DNA of 64,000 bases from Thiorhodospira sibirica ATCC 700588 (GCF_000227725.2 NZ_MU255056.1:977491-1041490); one strand, 5' to 3'. Shown: positions 33,695 to 44,339, counted from the first letter of the stretch. Notes: generated from the sequence alone by a model not told the origin. Program-made: numbers and translations.

Positions 33695-34105
33695 TTAAAA
33701 ATGAATGGAATCAAATGCGTGTTCGGTGCTGATGATTTCGATGATGATACGGTTGGGGAGACTGATGGCGGTATCCCCAGGCTCGCGTAGCCAACCGCTG
33801 CGCTGGCAAATGCCTTGAATACCCGGCGAATTGACACAACGAACCGCGCCTTCTCGCACTTCCACCAAGGTGATGCCCGCCGGGCCAGGCACCTCCAGAA
33901 ATTGCGGCTGATCCAGCGCCAGGCGGGCAAACTCGCGGTCGGCGGTGATGATGCGCGCCTGCAAGGACTCACCACTGCCAGGACGCCAGAGTAGCAGATA
34001 ACTGCTCAGCACGCACAGCACAGCCATGGCGATCAAGAGCCCATCGGCGAGGCGAACCCGGCTGGAATCGCATGATTTAATGCTCGGCCTGGACACCACG
34101 CACAC
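33695..34105 (-). CDS. NusG domain II-containing membrane-anchored protein
   Basis: About 136 residues. The start is uncertain: GTG 34105 (AGGG upstream) was chosen over TTG 34108 and later GTGs. One membrane helix (LLIAMAVLCVLSSYLLLW) is followed by a small exported domain with GPAGITLVEVREGAVRCVNSPGIQGICQRSGWLREPGDTAISLPNRIIIEII, the NusG_II pattern. In most relatives the third part reads ClPn; here it is SLPN, so one cysteine is lost. The function is unknown; relatives occur beside Rnf or ApbE-linked genes. Confidence 0.65.
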   Translation of the reverse strand: MCVVSRPSIKSCDSSRVRLADGLLIAMAVLCVLSSYLLLWRPGSGESLQARIITADREFARLALDQPQFLEVPGPAGITLVEVREGAVRCVNSPGIQGICQRSGWLREPGDTAISLPNRIIIEIISTEHAFDSIHF

Positions 34106-34122
34106 CAAAAACCCTATGGAAC

Positions 34123-34141
34123 GCCGGGCAACTCACCCGGC
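34123..34141 (-). repeat. Hairpin, second copy of the rpoE-rseA intercistronic type
   Basis: GCCGGG (34123-34128) pairs with CCCGGC (34136-34141). The flank TATGGAACGCCGG is shared with 32777-32794. It lies between the gatB stop (34182) and the NusG-II start, and may end gatB transcription: on the minus strand TTTTT follows 12 bases later. Confidence 0.5.
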
Positions 34142-34181
34142 AACACACGGCCACGCGGGTGCGTGACGCTCCATCAACCGC

Positions 34182-35633
34182 TTAATCCTCGGCCAGTTTG
34201 GCTTTCAGCAAATCATTGACCTGTGCCGGATTGGCCTTGCCCTGAGTCTGCTTCATCACCTGACCGACAAAAAAGCCAAACAGCTTGTCTTTACCGCTGC
34301 GGTATTGCGCCAGTTGTGTCGGATTGGCGGCAATCACCTCATCAATGACCTTGCTGATGGCACTGGTATCGGTGATCTGTACCAGCCCCTTGCGTTCAAT
34401 GACGGCATCGGCCTCGCCTTCACCGGCCCACATCGCCTCAAAGACCTCTTTGGCAATCTTGCCGGAGATGGTGTTGTCGGTGATGCGATTCAACAGCGCC
34501 GCCAGGGCGACCGCCGACACCGGGCTTTGCGCAATGTCGAGATTATCCCGATTAAGAGCGGCGGAGAAATCACCCATCACCCAGTTGGCCACCAGTTTGG
34601 GCTCTCCCTGAGCGGCCTTGACCACTGCCTCATAAAAATCCGCCAGCTCGCGTGTGGCGGTGAGTACCCCGGCGTCATAGGCAGATAGGGTATATTCCTT
34701 GATAAAGCGCTGGCGCTTGGCATCCGGGAGTTCCGGCAAGTCTGCACGCATCTGTTCAATCAGGCCGCTGTCAATCTCCAGCTGCAACAGATCGGGATCG
34801 GGGAAATAGCGGTAGTCATTGGCCTCTTCCTTGGAGCGCATCGAACGGGTTTCCCCTTTATCCGGATCAAACAGCCGGGTTTCCTGCACCACCGCGCCAC
34901 CGCTTTCCAAAAGCGCAATCTGACGCTCAATCTCGTAGTTGATCGCCCGTTCCACAAAGCGAAAGGAGTTGAGATTTTTGATTTCCGCCCGCGTGCCCAG
35001 TTTTTCGCTGCCCAGCGGTCGCACCGAGACATTGGCATCACACCGAAAGGAGCCTTCCTGCATATTGCCATCGCAAATTTCCAGATAGCGCACCAGGGCA
35101 TGCAGCTTTTTCATATACGCCACTGCTTCCTTGGCCGAGCGCAGATCGGGTTCTGAGACAATCTCCAACAACGGCGTTCCGGCACGGTTGAGATCAATGC
35201 CGCTCATGCCGTGAAAATCCTCGTGCAGGCTTTTGCCGGCGTCTTCTTCCAGATGCGCCCGGGTGATGCCGATGGTTTTGCACACCCCGTCTTCCAGCTC
35301 AATGTCCAGCGTCCCTTGTTGCACCACCGGCAGCTCATATTGCGAGATCTGGTAGCCCTTGGGCAGATCGGGGTAAAAATAATTTTTACGCGCAAACACC
35401 GACAGCGGCGCAATGCGAGCATCAATGGCCAGACCAAACTTCACCGCCATGCGCACCGCTTCGGCATTGAGCACCGGCAACACGCCTGGCAGCCCCAGAT
35501 CAATCGCGCAGGCTTGGGCATTCGGTTCAGCGCCATAGGCGGTCGAGGCCCCGGAGAAAATTTTGCTGCGTGTGGCAAGTTGGGCATGAATCTCAAGCCC
35601 GATGACCGTTTCCCATTGCATAACTGAATTCAA
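34182..35633 (-). CDS. gatB: Asp-tRNA(Asn)/Glu-tRNA(Gln) amidotransferase subunit B
   Basis: 483 residues. It begins [27 protein letters not shown] with the metal- and ATP-binding cradle ([25 protein letters not shown]), then [21 protein letters not shown] and [11 protein letters not shown], and ends with the helical and YqeY-like tail ([34 protein letters not shown]). GatB selects the misacylated tRNA and activates it. It overlaps gatA by 4 bases, so the two are coupled. Confidence 0.96.
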   Translation of the reverse strand: MNSVMQWETVIGLEIHAQLATRSKIFSGASTAYGAEPNAQACAIDLGLPGVLPVLNAEAVRMAVKFGLAIDARIAPLSVFARKNYFYPDLPKGYQISQYELPVVQQGTLDIELEDGVCKTIGITRAHLEEDAGKSLHEDFHGMSGIDLNRAGTPLLEIVSEPDLRSAKEAVAYMKKLHALVRYLEICDGNMQEGSFRCDANVSVRPLGSEKLGTRAEIKNLNSFRFVERAINYEIERQIALLESGGAVVQETRLFDPDKGETRSMRSKEEANDYRYFPDPDLLQLEIDSGLIEQMRADLPELPDAKRQRFIKEYTLSAYDAGVLTATRELADFYEAVVKAAQGEPKLVANWVMGDFSAALNRDNLDIAQSPVSAVALAALLNRITDNTISGKIAKEVFEAMWAGEGEADAVIERKGLVQITDTSAISKVIDEVIAANPTQLAQYRSGKDKLFGFFVGQVMKQTQGKANPAQVNDLLKAKLAED

Positions 35634-37087
35634 CCCTCAAAACCCGTTGGTAGGCGCGTGTGCCAATCAGTGTGTTGCTGATACTGGTGGGCGGCGTTAA
35701 GCAGCCGCGCTTCATCGAAATATGAACCAATCAACTGCACGCCCACCGGCAAGCCTTGGGCAAACCCGGCAGGCATGGACAGCCCCGGCAATCCAGCAAG
35801 ATTGACCGCGATGGTATAAATATCGGACAGATACATGGTCACCGGATCGTCGGTTTTTTCTCCCAGTTTAAACGCCGTGGTTGGCGTCGTCGGGCCTAGA
35901 ATAATGTCCACCTCACTGAAGGCGCGCTTGAAATCATCGGCAATCAGACGGCGCACCTTTTGCGCCTTGAGATAATAGGCATCGTAATAGCCTGCCGAAA
36001 GCGCATAGGTGCCAACCATAATGCGCCGCTTGACCTCTGCACCAAAGCCCTCGCCCCGCGAGCGGGTATACAGATCCAGCAAATCCTTGGGCTGTGCGCA
36101 GCGATAGCCATAGCGCACCCCGTCAAAACGCGCCAGATTGGAAGAACATTCCGCCGGCGCGACCACATAATAAGCTGGAACTGACAGCCCCGAATTAGGC
36201 AAGCTGATGTCTACGCAGATGGCACCCAGTTGCCGGTATTGTGCAACTGCGGCCTCAATAACGGCGGCCACCTCCGGCTCCATGCCTTCGGCAAAAAATT
36301 CCTTGGGCAGGCCGATTTTCAGCCCCTTCAAGGGCTGATCCAGCGTCGCGGTGTAATCCGGCACCGGCTGATCCACACAGGTGGAATCGCGTGGATCAAA
36401 GCCTGCCATCACATTGAGCAACAAAGCGCAATCTTGCGCCGTGTGCGCCATCGGCCCGGCCTGATCCAGACTGGAAGCAAAGGCAATCATGCCAAAGCGC
36501 GACACCCGACCATACGTCGGCTTGATGCCCGTAATCCCGGTCAAAGCCGCCGGCTGACGAATCGAGCCGCCGGTATCCGTTCCGGTAGCCGCTGGCGCCA
36601 GACGCGCCGCCACGGCAGCAGCAGAACCGCCGGATGAGCCCCCCGGCACGCGCTGAAGATCCCAGGGATTTTTTACCGGCCCATAAACACTGGTTTCATT
36701 CGATGAGCCCATCGCGAACTCATCCATATTGGTTTTCCCCAGCATCGGGCAACCCGCCGCCGCAAAACGCTCAATCACCGTGGCGTTATACGGTGAGATA
36801 AAATTATCCAGCATCTTCGAGGCGCAACTGGTTTTCACGCCCTGCGTACAGAAGATGTCTTTATGCGCGATGGGAATGCCGGTCAATGGCCCAGCCTCGC
36901 CCTTGGCCCGCCGGGCATCCGCCGCCCTGGCCGCTTCCAGGGCCAAGTCCCCGGTCTGGGTAATAAAGCTATTGAGCTGAACATCCAGCCGCTTAATGCG
37001 CTCCAGATAGCTCTGCGTCAGCTCGACACTGGAAAATTCACCGCGCGCTAGCCCGGCGCTGAGTTGGGCAATGGTTTTATTGTGCAT
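35630..37087 (-). CDS. gatA: Asp-tRNA(Asn)/Glu-tRNA(Gln) amidotransferase subunit A
   Basis: 485 residues of the amidase signature family. The Ser-cisSer-Lys triad is recognisable: the lysine in [14 protein letters not shown], the cis-serine in [17 protein letters not shown] and the nucleophile in [14 protein letters not shown]. GatA releases ammonia from glutamine for transamidation. GatC, which binds GatA as a belt and is usually encoded just upstream, is not found between here and the IS5 remnant. It may be elsewhere. Confidence 0.96.
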   Translation of the reverse strand: MHNKTIAQLSAGLARGEFSSVELTQSYLERIKRLDVQLNSFITQTGDLALEAARAADARRAKGEAGPLTGIPIAHKDIFCTQGVKTSCASKMLDNFISPYNATVIERFAAAGCPMLGKTNMDEFAMGSSNETSVYGPVKNPWDLQRVPGGSSGGSAAAVAARLAPAATGTDTGGSIRQPAALTGITGIKPTYGRVSRFGMIAFASSLDQAGPMAHTAQDCALLLNVMAGFDPRDSTCVDQPVPDYTATLDQPLKGLKIGLPKEFFAEGMEPEVAAVIEAAVAQYRQLGAICVDISLPNSGLSVPAYYVVAPAECSSNLARFDGVRYGYRCAQPKDLLDLYTRSRGEGFGAEVKRRIMVGTYALSAGYYDAYYLKAQKVRRLIADDFKRAFSEVDIILGPTTPTTAFKLGEKTDDPVTMYLSDIYTIAVNLAGLPGLSMPAGFAQGLPVGVQLIGSYFDEARLLNAAHQYQQHTDWHTRLPTGFEG

Positions 37088-37349
37088 GCTGCGTCATGTT
37101 GTCAGGTAATTTAAGAAACTTTAGAAGGTGCCGCATCATAACAAAATCCTTTCCTCTCAAGATACCATCAGGCTTTGTCATCAGCAATTCCCGCTGTCAG
37201 CCATTCAAACCGACGCAAGCAAATCACGGTGGCGTTGAAAAACAGCCGAGCGGCCGCGCACCTCGCGGCTGAATCACGATGTTGCAATCAAGCGGTTTGG
37301 GGCACCTCGAAAAACCTCGGCACCTCGTGAGTGATAAAATGACATCGTA

Positions 37350-37814
37350 GTGAAACCTGCCACAGCCGATACCCATGAAAAACGCACAGCCCTCAAGACA
37401 GACCTGTTCGCTGACGAGCAGCACCGCAAGAAGATCGACGCCTTGGGGGATCCGCAGGTCGAGATTGCGTCGTACATCGATGTTGCGGTGCTGACCGAGA
37501 AAGTCGATCAGGTAGCACCGCGTCCGCTGAGTTCGCAAGGCGGTCATCCGCCGTATCTGACGGAGACGATGGTGCGCATCCTGGTATTGAAGCGGCTGTA
37601 CACCCTCTCGGACGAACAGAGCTTACACCTAGGCAATATCAGCTTCTTGACCGCGCCGATCAGGGCTACCCCGCACAGATCGGGAGAACTGGCTCAAGGC
37701 GCACGGCTATCCAGAGGAAGGGCACGCGCAAATTTTGCAATGACGATGATGGCCGCCTGCGACACCCTCAAGCGGCGGGTGTATTTCCGGAAGGCCGGAG
37801 TTAAGGCCTTCTGA
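37350..37814 (+). pseudogene. IS5-family transposase, internally deleted
   Basis: A 154-residue frame joins the N-terminus of an IS5-type transposase (LKTDLFADEQHRKKIDALGD, GGHPPYLTETMVRILVLKRLYTLSDEQ) to its C-terminus (RARANFAMTMMAACDTLKRR, then VYFRKAGVKAF). The DDE catalytic middle is missing. Between the two, out-of-frame scraps of the late part (WLKAHGY, IQRKGTR) remain. A GGGGCACCTCGAAAAACCTCGG sequence at 37299-37320 may be the left terminal repeat; a matching right end is not seen. It cannot move by itself. Confidence 0.75.
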
Positions 37815-37979
37815 CGCCCGACATGGGCCGAATCGTCGTTTCACAGGGCGATTCACCAGAAAAACGGGGCGACACTGACCGAAAAAGCGGTGATTCGCCG
37901 GGGATGAATGAAAACGCATAGCTTGAATGATGTGGAGCGTGAGCTTGGCTTGGCGGATTGAGTCCGCTGCACGAAAATG

Positions 37980-38052
37980 TAGCGGCATCTTCCAGATGCC
38001 GCTATGTGTTTATGCCGAGCTGGGGCTCGGCACTCCCAGGCGCTGCGCTCCC
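37980..38052. repeat. Palindrome cluster downstream of the GGDEF/EAL gene
   Basis: TAGCGGCATCT-TCC-AGATGCCGCTA (37980-38004, perfect 11-bp arms) is followed by GCCGAGC/GCTCGGC (38014-38031) and CTCCCAGGCGC...GCTCCCGGGG. The first unit has the core of the dnaN-recF hairpin; the last belongs to the CTGGGAGC family (8116-8177). On the minus strand the cluster follows the stop at 38057 and may terminate that gene. Confidence 0.65.
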
Positions 38053-38056
38053 GGGG

Positions 38057-41000
38057 TTATGCGCTATCGGCAGGCGCTTGGGTATAGCCTTTGCGCAAGA
38101 GGGGTTCTATCTCGGCGACGGGGAGGGGGCGGCTGAACAGGTAGCCTTGGGCGATATAGCATTCGTGTTTGAGCAAAAAGTCACGCTGTGAGACGGTTTC
38201 TACGCCTTCGGCAATGACTTCCATACCCAGATTATGGCCCAGGCCGATGATGGCGTTGATGATGGCGGCGGTTTGTGTGTAGTTTTCGCTACCCGACATG
38301 AGCGCGGCGAGGAAGGATTGATCGATTTTGAGCACATGTACCGGCAGGCGGCTGAGGTAATTCAAGGAGGCATAGCCGGTGCCAAAATCGTCAATGGAGA
38401 GGTGGAAGCCATAGGATCGCAGTTTGCTGAGTACGCTGATGGAGCGCTCGATGGAGCGCATGGCGGCGCTTTCGGTCACTTCAAATTCGATATAGCGGGG
38501 GTCGATGCCAATGCTTTGCACCGTGCCGGCGATGTTTTCCACCGCCATTTCCTGATATAGCTCATGGGCGGAGAGGTTGACTGCAATGGGTACGATGGGC
38601 AGTCCCTGTTTGCACCAGCGTTTGAGCTGCTCGCAGGCCATGCGCAAGACTTCTGGCCCGAGTTTGAGAATCAGGCCGGTTTGTTCGGCCACGGGAATGA
38701 AGCGCCCCGGCGAGACCAGCCCCCATTCCGGATGTTGCCAGCGTACCAGAGCTTCAAGGCTGAGAATGCGTCCGTCGTTGAGGTCGATGCGCGGCTGGTA
38801 GTGCAGGATGAATTCGCCGCGTGAGATGCCCTCGCGCATGGATTGTTCGAGTTGCAGGCGCTGGCGCAGTTGGTCGTTGAGTGCGGTGGTGTAGAATTGG
38901 TAGCGCTGGCGGCCATCCTCCTTGGCGCGGTGCATGGCGGTATCGGCATAGAGGATGAGATCTTCGCTGGTGTGGGCATCGTCGGGATACAGGGCGATGC
39001 CGATGCTGGCGGTGACGCTGAGTGCCTGATCATCGACAAAAAACGGCTTGCTGAAGGCGCGCATAATCTTGGCCGCCACGCGCCCGGCGTCCTGGGCCTG
39101 TTTGAGGTCTGTGAGTAATAGCAGGAAGGTGTCGCCGCCAAAGCGGGCCAATGTGTCTTGCTCGCGCAAGGTGGCGCGCAGCCGCTTGGCGACCTCGCGC
39201 AGTAAAAAATCCCCGGTGGCATGGCCGAGTGAGTCATTAAAGACTTTGAAGTTATCCAGATCGAGGGAGAGTACCGCCAGACAGCGTTTTTCCCGCTCGC
39301 AGGTGAGGATTTCAAAATCAATGCGCTCGGCGACCAAGATGCGATTGGGCAGGCCGGTGAGCACGTCATGATGGGTTAAATAGGCCAGTTGTTCATGCAG
39401 GCCTTTTTTGTCGGTGATGTCTTCGCCCATCTTGGCATAGTGCACCACCTCGCCGTGTGCGTCACGAATCGGGCTGACCAGCGCCTGTTCCCAATAAAGC
39501 TCACCATTTTTCTTATGGCCGCGCAGTTCACCTTTCCAGGTTTCGCCTTGGTGTACGGTTTCCCATAAGGTATGGATGATGGCGTGCTCTTTATTATCAG
39601 GATAAAAGTAGTCAATCGAGCGCCCCTCTGCCTCGTGACGCATATAGCCGGTGACTTGGCAAAAGCGCCGGTTGACATATTCGATCATGCCATGGACATC
39701 GGTGATCAGCACAATGCTGGCGCTTTGTTCAACCACTTGTGCCAGGCGGGTGGCCTCGGCTTCCTGAATCTTTTGCTCGGTGATGTCCACCAGGGCGCCA
39801 TAGATGCGCGCTATCGGCATTGGACCTTCATCCAGCACGCATTGCGCACTGCTGCGTACCCAGCGAATCAGGCCCTCTTTGTGTAACAGGCGCAACTCGG
39901 CCTCGCCACACACGCCGGGTTCCAGCAAACCGACTTTTTCATCAAACAGCACCAGATCTTCTTCGTGGACCAGACAGCGCCAGCAGCCGTTGGCCATCAT
40001 CTCCTCGCGGGTGTAGCCCGTAAGCAAGGAGATGGTTTCGGTGATCCATTCCAGTTGAAAGCGCTGGCCAGGGTGCGCGGTACACGAATAGGCGACATCA
40101 CTGCTAATGGCGCTGACGTGGCGATAGCGTGCTTCGCTGCGCCGCAGGGTGATCTCGGCACGCTGGCGGATAATGGCCCCTGCAATGATCTCGCCAATCA
40201 GCTTGACCATATCCATATCCAGGGCATCCCATTCATGGCGCTGGGTCACCGCATCAAAGCCTAAAAAGCCAATCAGGTGCTGCTGGGCCAGCAAAGGGAT
40301 GCTCAGCAAGGAGACGATATCCTGGCGGGAAAATTCGCGCCGCTCGGCTTTGGCCTGGGTCGGCAGATCATCAAGCTGATTGAGCCGGATGATCTCGCCG
40401 CGCCGAATACGCTCACTCCACCAGGGCAGGCTGTCTACCGGAATATTCTGGTTTTCTGCGATAAAGGGCTGCACCCCGTTAAGACACCACTCATGGGTGT
40501 TGCTCATCTGGGTGTCATCGTCTGAAAACTCAAAAACATAGGCCCGATCCACCTGCAAAAACCGGCCACTTTTTTCCAGAATCTGCCCAATGGCGTCATC
40601 AATATCCTGCGCCGCTGCGTTGATACTTAAGGTGGAACATTCGGCAATCAGGCGTTGCAAGGCGAGTTGATAAGACAACGTCTGTTCTACTTCGTGCTTG
40701 GCCGTGATGTCGCGATTGGTGCCGCGATGACCGAGATAGCTGCCGTTATGCCCATAGACCACGCGACAGTCATGCTCGATATAGCGAATCTGGCCGTCTT
40801 TGGTCTGAATGCGAAAGGTCAGCAGGCTTTGCCCGGCGTCTTCGCCTTGGTGGCGATGCTGGCGGTAGCGTTCGCGGTCATCGGGGTGGATGATGCGCTC
40901 CAAAAGCTTGGGGTCGGCCATAAAATCGCAGGCGCGATAGCCGGTGATGCGCTCGCAGGAGGGGGAGATATAATGAAAGCGGTTATCCGGCCCCATCCAG

Positions 41001-41602
41001 TAGGCCCAGTCCGGGGCAAAATCCGCGACGATGCGGTAATTTTCCTCGGCGATTTTGAGCGCCTTGTTTTGCTGGATGTAGGTGGTTTGGTCGATGATGT
41101 TGCACAAAAAGGCGTCGCTATCGCTGTCTTGATCCGGGATGCGGATCAAGGTGATATTGACAATCAGACGCCGCCGTTTGGAGCCGATAAAATCAATCTC
41201 TGTGCAGCTGGCCGAGCCAAGGATGTTGGCCGATTCCAGCGCGCTTTGCAAAATATGCTGTTGGGTTGGATGGGCCAGATGGCGAAACAGTTTGCGTCCC
41301 ACCGGAATCAGGCGCATTGCGGCGGCATTGGCATCGTGCAAAAAACCGTTGCGATCAATCACCAACGTGGGGATGGGCAGGTGATGGTAAAAGCGGGTGA
41401 AGCGCTCCAGCGCGCGCTCCAGGGTCTGCTGGCTTTCCTTGAGCGCCTCGTTTTGTACGCGCAACTCGGCATGATAAATGTGCAGCTCTTCGAGTAAGAT
41501 GTCGATGCTTAAATCACCGGTGTCGATATCCGCCAGGGCCCCATTGAAATCATGATCTTTAAGGACTTGCTTGGCGTGTTTGTAACGGGGATCTTTGCTC
41601 AC
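38057..41602 (-). CDS. PAS/GAF sensor protein with degenerate GGDEF and intact EAL domain
   Basis: About 1181 residues from GTG 41602 (ribosome site weak; the frame opens earlier). Order: coiled coil, PAS (VIDRNGFLHDANAAAM), PAS-PAC (YWMGPDNRFHYISPSCERITGY), GAF (VDRAYVFEFSDDDTQ...LLSIPLLAQQHLIGFLGFDA), PAS, PAS (VLITDVHGMIEYVNRRF), GGDEF, EAL. The GGDEF signature reads GGDTF (T at about 825), losing a catalytic acid, so cyclase activity is doubtful. The EAL domain looks intact: SLEALVRW (E at about 950), DDFGTGYASLNYL, KIDQSF and EGVE. It is therefore probably a c-di-GMP phosphodiesterase with the GGDEF as a GTP or structural site. No membrane segment is seen. Confidence 0.87.
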   Translation of the reverse strand: MSKDPRYKHAKQVLKDHDFNGALADIDTGDLSIDILLEELHIYHAELRVQNEALKESQQTLERALERFTRFYHHLPIPTLVIDRNGFLHDANAAAMRLIPVGRKLFRHLAHPTQQHILQSALESANILGSASCTEIDFIGSKRRRLIVNITLIRIPDQDSDSDAFLCNIIDQTTYIQQNKALKIAEENYRIVADFAPDWAYWMGPDNRFHYISPSCERITGYRACDFMADPKLLERIIHPDDRERYRQHRHQGEDAGQSLLTFRIQTKDGQIRYIEHDCRVVYGHNGSYLGHRGTNRDITAKHEVEQTLSYQLALQRLIAECSTLSINAAAQDIDDAIGQILEKSGRFLQVDRAYVFEFSDDDTQMSNTHEWCLNGVQPFIAENQNIPVDSLPWWSERIRRGEIIRLNQLDDLPTQAKAERREFSRQDIVSLLSIPLLAQQHLIGFLGFDAVTQRHEWDALDMDMVKLIGEIIAGAIIRQRAEITLRRSEARYRHVSAISSDVAYSCTAHPGQRFQLEWITETISLLTGYTREEMMANGCWRCLVHEEDLVLFDEKVGLLEPGVCGEAELRLLHKEGLIRWVRSSAQCVLDEGPMPIARIYGALVDITEQKIQEAEATRLAQVVEQSASIVLITDVHGMIEYVNRRFCQVTGYMRHEAEGRSIDYFYPDNKEHAIIHTLWETVHQGETWKGELRGHKKNGELYWEQALVSPIRDAHGEVVHYAKMGEDITDKKGLHEQLAYLTHHDVLTGLPNRILVAERIDFEILTCEREKRCLAVLSLDLDNFKVFNDSLGHATGDFLLREVAKRLRATLREQDTLARFGGDTFLLLLTDLKQAQDAGRVAAKIMRAFSKPFFVDDQALSVTASIGIALYPDDAHTSEDLILYADTAMHRAKEDGRQRYQFYTTALNDQLRQRLQLEQSMREGISRGEFILHYQPRIDLNDGRILSLEALVRWQHPEWGLVSPGRFIPVAEQTGLILKLGPEVLRMACEQLKRWCKQGLPIVPIAVNLSAHELYQEMAVENIAGTVQSIGIDPRYIEFEVTESAAMRSIERSISVLSKLRSYGFHLSIDDFGTGYASLNYLSRLPVHVLKIDQSFLAALMSGSENYTQTAAIINAIIGLGHNLGMEVIAEGVETVSQRDFLLKHECYIAQGYLFSRPLPVAEIEPLLRKGYTQAPADSA

Positions 41603-41690
41603 GGCACTTAATCCAGCGAATTTGAGGTTATGTGTCGGGCGCTCCCTGCAGTGGCGCTCGCGTCCTGGCATTGTTTTTTGTCATCCCGTG

Positions 41691-41884
41691 GCGTGGCGGC
41701 ACCTTACAGGTGCCGCTTTGTGCGACATCAAGATGATGCCGCCACTGGGAGCGCCGAGTTGCACTCGGCAACGCAGCCGCAGCGCAGGCTTCGCATGATG
41801 TTTGCTGGTCGGGATGAACAGGAAACCCCGTATCCCGATCAGCCGAGTACAACTTGGCGATCCAGATCCAAATGATGCCGCCAC
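41691..41884. repeat. Repeat-filled intergenic region upstream of malate synthase
   Basis: The 442-base gap 41603-42044 has no gene. It holds GGCGGCACCT-TAC-AGGTGCCGC (41695-41716), GACATCAAGATGATGCCGCCAC (41724-41745), CTGGGAGCGCCGAGTTGCACTCGGCAACGC (41745-41774) and ATGATGCCGCCACGG (41872-41886). These belong to the two dispersed palindrome families. The glcB promoter must lie downstream of about 41890. An AGAGGAAGA ribosome site precedes the ATG at 42045. Confidence 0.6.
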
Positions 41885-42044
41885 GGCAATGCTTGATATA
41901 ATAAACTGTTTTGCCAGCCTTGTGGCATGGCTTTTTCAGGTGGAGTTGAGCTTTTTAGCGCAGCGTAGCGGTGCATAACCCTTAGACAAAATAACCGCAT
42001 CGCCCCTAATACATAACAGATACAGCACAGAGGAAGACCCAACG

Positions 42045-44210
42045 ATGACTGAATACGTCCACCACGGTGGTCTGCAGATTGCCAAGCCCTTGTTTGATTT
42101 TGTCAATGATGAGGCCTTACCCGGCACGGGCGTTGAGCGCGAGGCCTTTTGGAGCGGTTTTGGCCAGTTGGTGGCGGATGTTGTGCCGCAAAATCGCGCC
42201 CTGCTGCAAAAGCGGGCCAAGCTCCAGGCACAGATTGACAGCTGGCATCAACAGCATCGCAATGCCTTTGATTTTGCCGCCTACAAGGCTTTTCTGGGCG
42301 AGATTGGCTATCTGCAGCCGGAAGGTGAGGATTTCAAGGTCAGCACCCAAAATGTGGATGTAGAGATCAAGCTGGCCGGGCCACAGTTGGTGGTGCCGAT
42401 GAGCAATGCCCGCTATGCCCTGAATGCCGCCAATGCCCGCTGGGGCAGTCTGTATGATGCCCTGTATGGCACAGATGCCATTGCCGACAGCGGCGAAACT
42501 GCACGCGGGGCTGACTACAACCCCTCACGCGGGGCTCATGTCATTGCCTTTGGACGGCGCTTGCTGGATCAGTGCGCCCCGCTGGAACATGCCTCCCATC
42601 ACAATGCCAGCGGTTACCAGATCAGCGACGGGCAATTACATGTGCAGCAAGCGGATGGCTCGATTGCCCTGCTGCGTGATCCGTCGCAGTTCATCGGGTA
42701 TCAGGGCGACCCTCAAGACCCGCAGGCCATTTTGCTGGAGCATCACGGACTGCATCTGGAAATCCAGATTGACCGCAGCGGTCTGATTGGCAAAACCGAC
42801 CCTGCCGGGGTGCAGGATATTCTGGTGGAAGCGGCGCTGACCACCATTATGGACTGCGAGGATTCCGTGGCAGCGGTCGATGCCCATGATAAGGTACAGG
42901 TCTATCGCAATTGGCTGGGACTGATGCAAGGTACCCTCAGCGCCAGTTTCAGCAAGGCTGGCGGTACGGTCAAGCGCACCCTCCATGCTGATCGCGTCTA
43001 TACCGCGCCCAATGGCCAGGATCAGGTCAGTCGACATGGCCGCTCCTTGATGTTTGTGCGCAATGTCGGTCACTTGATGAACATTGCGGCGGTACGCGAT
43101 GCCCACGGCGAAGATATCCCGGAGGGGATTTTGGACGGCGTGATCACCAGCCTGATTGCCAAGCATGACCTGCTGGCTCAGGGCGGTCTGCGCAATTCGC
43201 GCACCGGCTCTGTGTATATCGTCAAACCGAAAATGCACGGCCCCGAAGAGGTGGCCTTTGCCAATACCCTGTTTGCCCGCATTGAAGACCTGCTGGGGCT
43301 GGCGCGCAATACCCTGAAAATGGGCGTAATGGATGAGGAACGCCGCACCACCGTCAATCTCAAGGCGTGTATCCGCGAAGTCAAAGAGCGCATCGTGTTC
43401 ATCAACACCGGCTTTTTGGACCGCACCGGCGATGAAATGCACACCTCCATGGAAGCCGGCCCGATGATCCGCAAAAACCAGATGAAGACCTCCACCTGGC
43501 TGCAAAGCTACGAGCAGTGGAATGTCGATGTGGGGTTGCGTTGCGGTCTGCCCGGACATGCGCAGATCGGCAAGGGGATGTGGGCCATGCCCGATCGCAT
43601 GGCGGATATGCTCAAGCAGAAAATCGCCCATGTGCAATCCGGAGCCAATACTGCCTGGGTTCCCTCCCCCACCGCCGCTACCTTGCATGCCTTGCATTAT
43701 CATGACGTCGAAGTCAGCGAGGTGCAGGCCAAACTGGCCTCGCGCCCTCATGCTTCGCTGGATGACATCCTGCAAATCCCGCTGGCCAAGGCCACCGATT
43801 TTGACAGCCAGGCGATTCAGGAAGAACTCGACAACAACGCCCAAGGCATTCTCGGCTATGTGGTGCGCTGGGTTGAGCAGGGCATCGGCTGCTCCAAGGT
43901 TCCCGATATTCACAACATCGGCTTGATGGAAGACCGCGCCACCTTGCGCATCTCCAGCCAGCACATTGCCAACTGGCTGCATCACGGCCTGTGTACCCAG
44001 GCGCAGGTGCTGGAAACCCTCAAGCGTATGGCCAAGGTGGTGGATCAGCAAAATGCCACTGATCCGGCCTATCGCCCCATGGCCCCGGACTATGAACGCT
44101 CCAAAGCCTTCCAGGCGGCCTGTGATCTGGTCTTTAAAGGACGCGAACAGCCTAACGGCTACACCGAACCCTTATTGCACCAGCATCGTCTGCAATTCAA
44201 AGGTCTTTAA
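42045..44210 (+). CDS. glcB: Malate synthase G
   Basis: 721 residues, the usual length of isoform G (isoform A is about 530). It condenses glyoxylate and acetyl-CoA to malate in the glyoxylate or glycolate pathway. Visible blocks are [84 protein letters not shown] and [21 protein letters not shown], with [24 protein letters not shown] near the acetyl-CoA site. No isocitrate lyase or glycolate oxidase gene lies beside it. A terminator follows. Confidence 0.97.
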   Translation: MTEYVHHGGLQIAKPLFDFVNDEALPGTGVEREAFWSGFGQLVADVVPQNRALLQKRAKLQAQIDSWHQQHRNAFDFAAYKAFLGEIGYLQPEGEDFKVSTQNVDVEIKLAGPQLVVPMSNARYALNAANARWGSLYDALYGTDAIADSGETARGADYNPSRGAHVIAFGRRLLDQCAPLEHASHHNASGYQISDGQLHVQQADGSIALLRDPSQFIGYQGDPQDPQAILLEHHGLHLEIQIDRSGLIGKTDPAGVQDILVEAALTTIMDCEDSVAAVDAHDKVQVYRNWLGLMQGTLSASFSKAGGTVKRTLHADRVYTAPNGQDQVSRHGRSLMFVRNVGHLMNIAAVRDAHGEDIPEGILDGVITSLIAKHDLLAQGGLRNSRTGSVYIVKPKMHGPEEVAFANTLFARIEDLLGLARNTLKMGVMDEERRTTVNLKACIREVKERIVFINTGFLDRTGDEMHTSMEAGPMIRKNQMKTSTWLQSYEQWNVDVGLRCGLPGHAQIGKGMWAMPDRMADMLKQKIAHVQSGANTAWVPSPTAATLHALHYHDVEVSEVQAKLASRPHASLDDILQIPLAKATDFDSQAIQEELDNNAQGILGYVVRWVEQGIGCSKVPDIHNIGLMEDRATLRISSQHIANWLHHGLCTQAQVLETLKRMAKVVDQQNATDPAYRPMAPDYERSKAFQAACDLVFKGREQPNGYTEPLLHQHRLQFKGL

Positions 44211-44251
44211 GACCCGCCCGGGGGTAGCCTGGCTGCCCCCGCCGCCGTGCC

Positions 44252-44339
44252 CTGGAAGCGCGTAGCACCCGCTACACAAAGCCCTTAAAACCCGTAGCCC
44301 TACGGTTTTTCTTGCGCTGCGGGTGCTGTGCGCTCCCAG
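44252..44339. repeat. Large imperfect inverted repeat after glcB, CTGGGAGC family
   Basis: CTGGAAGCGCGTAGCACCCGC (44252-44272) pairs with GCGGGTGCTGTGCGCTCCCAG (44319-44339) in 18 of 21 positions. The arms carry the same outer sequence as the repeats at 8116-8177 and 41745. The terminator at 44286-44311 lies in its loop. Confidence 0.6.
44286..44311 (+). terminator. Terminator after glcB
   Basis: CCGTA-GCCC-TACGG flanked by A and T runs (AAAAC...GTTTTT). It lies 77 bases after the glcB stop, within the loop of the larger inverted repeat. Confidence 0.65.

Noticed and set aside
41595..42044. Small open frames in the repeat-rich gap before glcB
   Set aside because: They are translations of palindromic repeats in several frames without start signals.
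42636..44051. Long open frame (471 codons) on the strand opposite malate synthase
   Set aside because: It is the antisense of a highly conserved gene, its translation is His/Gly-rich without domain features, and GC-rich codon use explains the opening.
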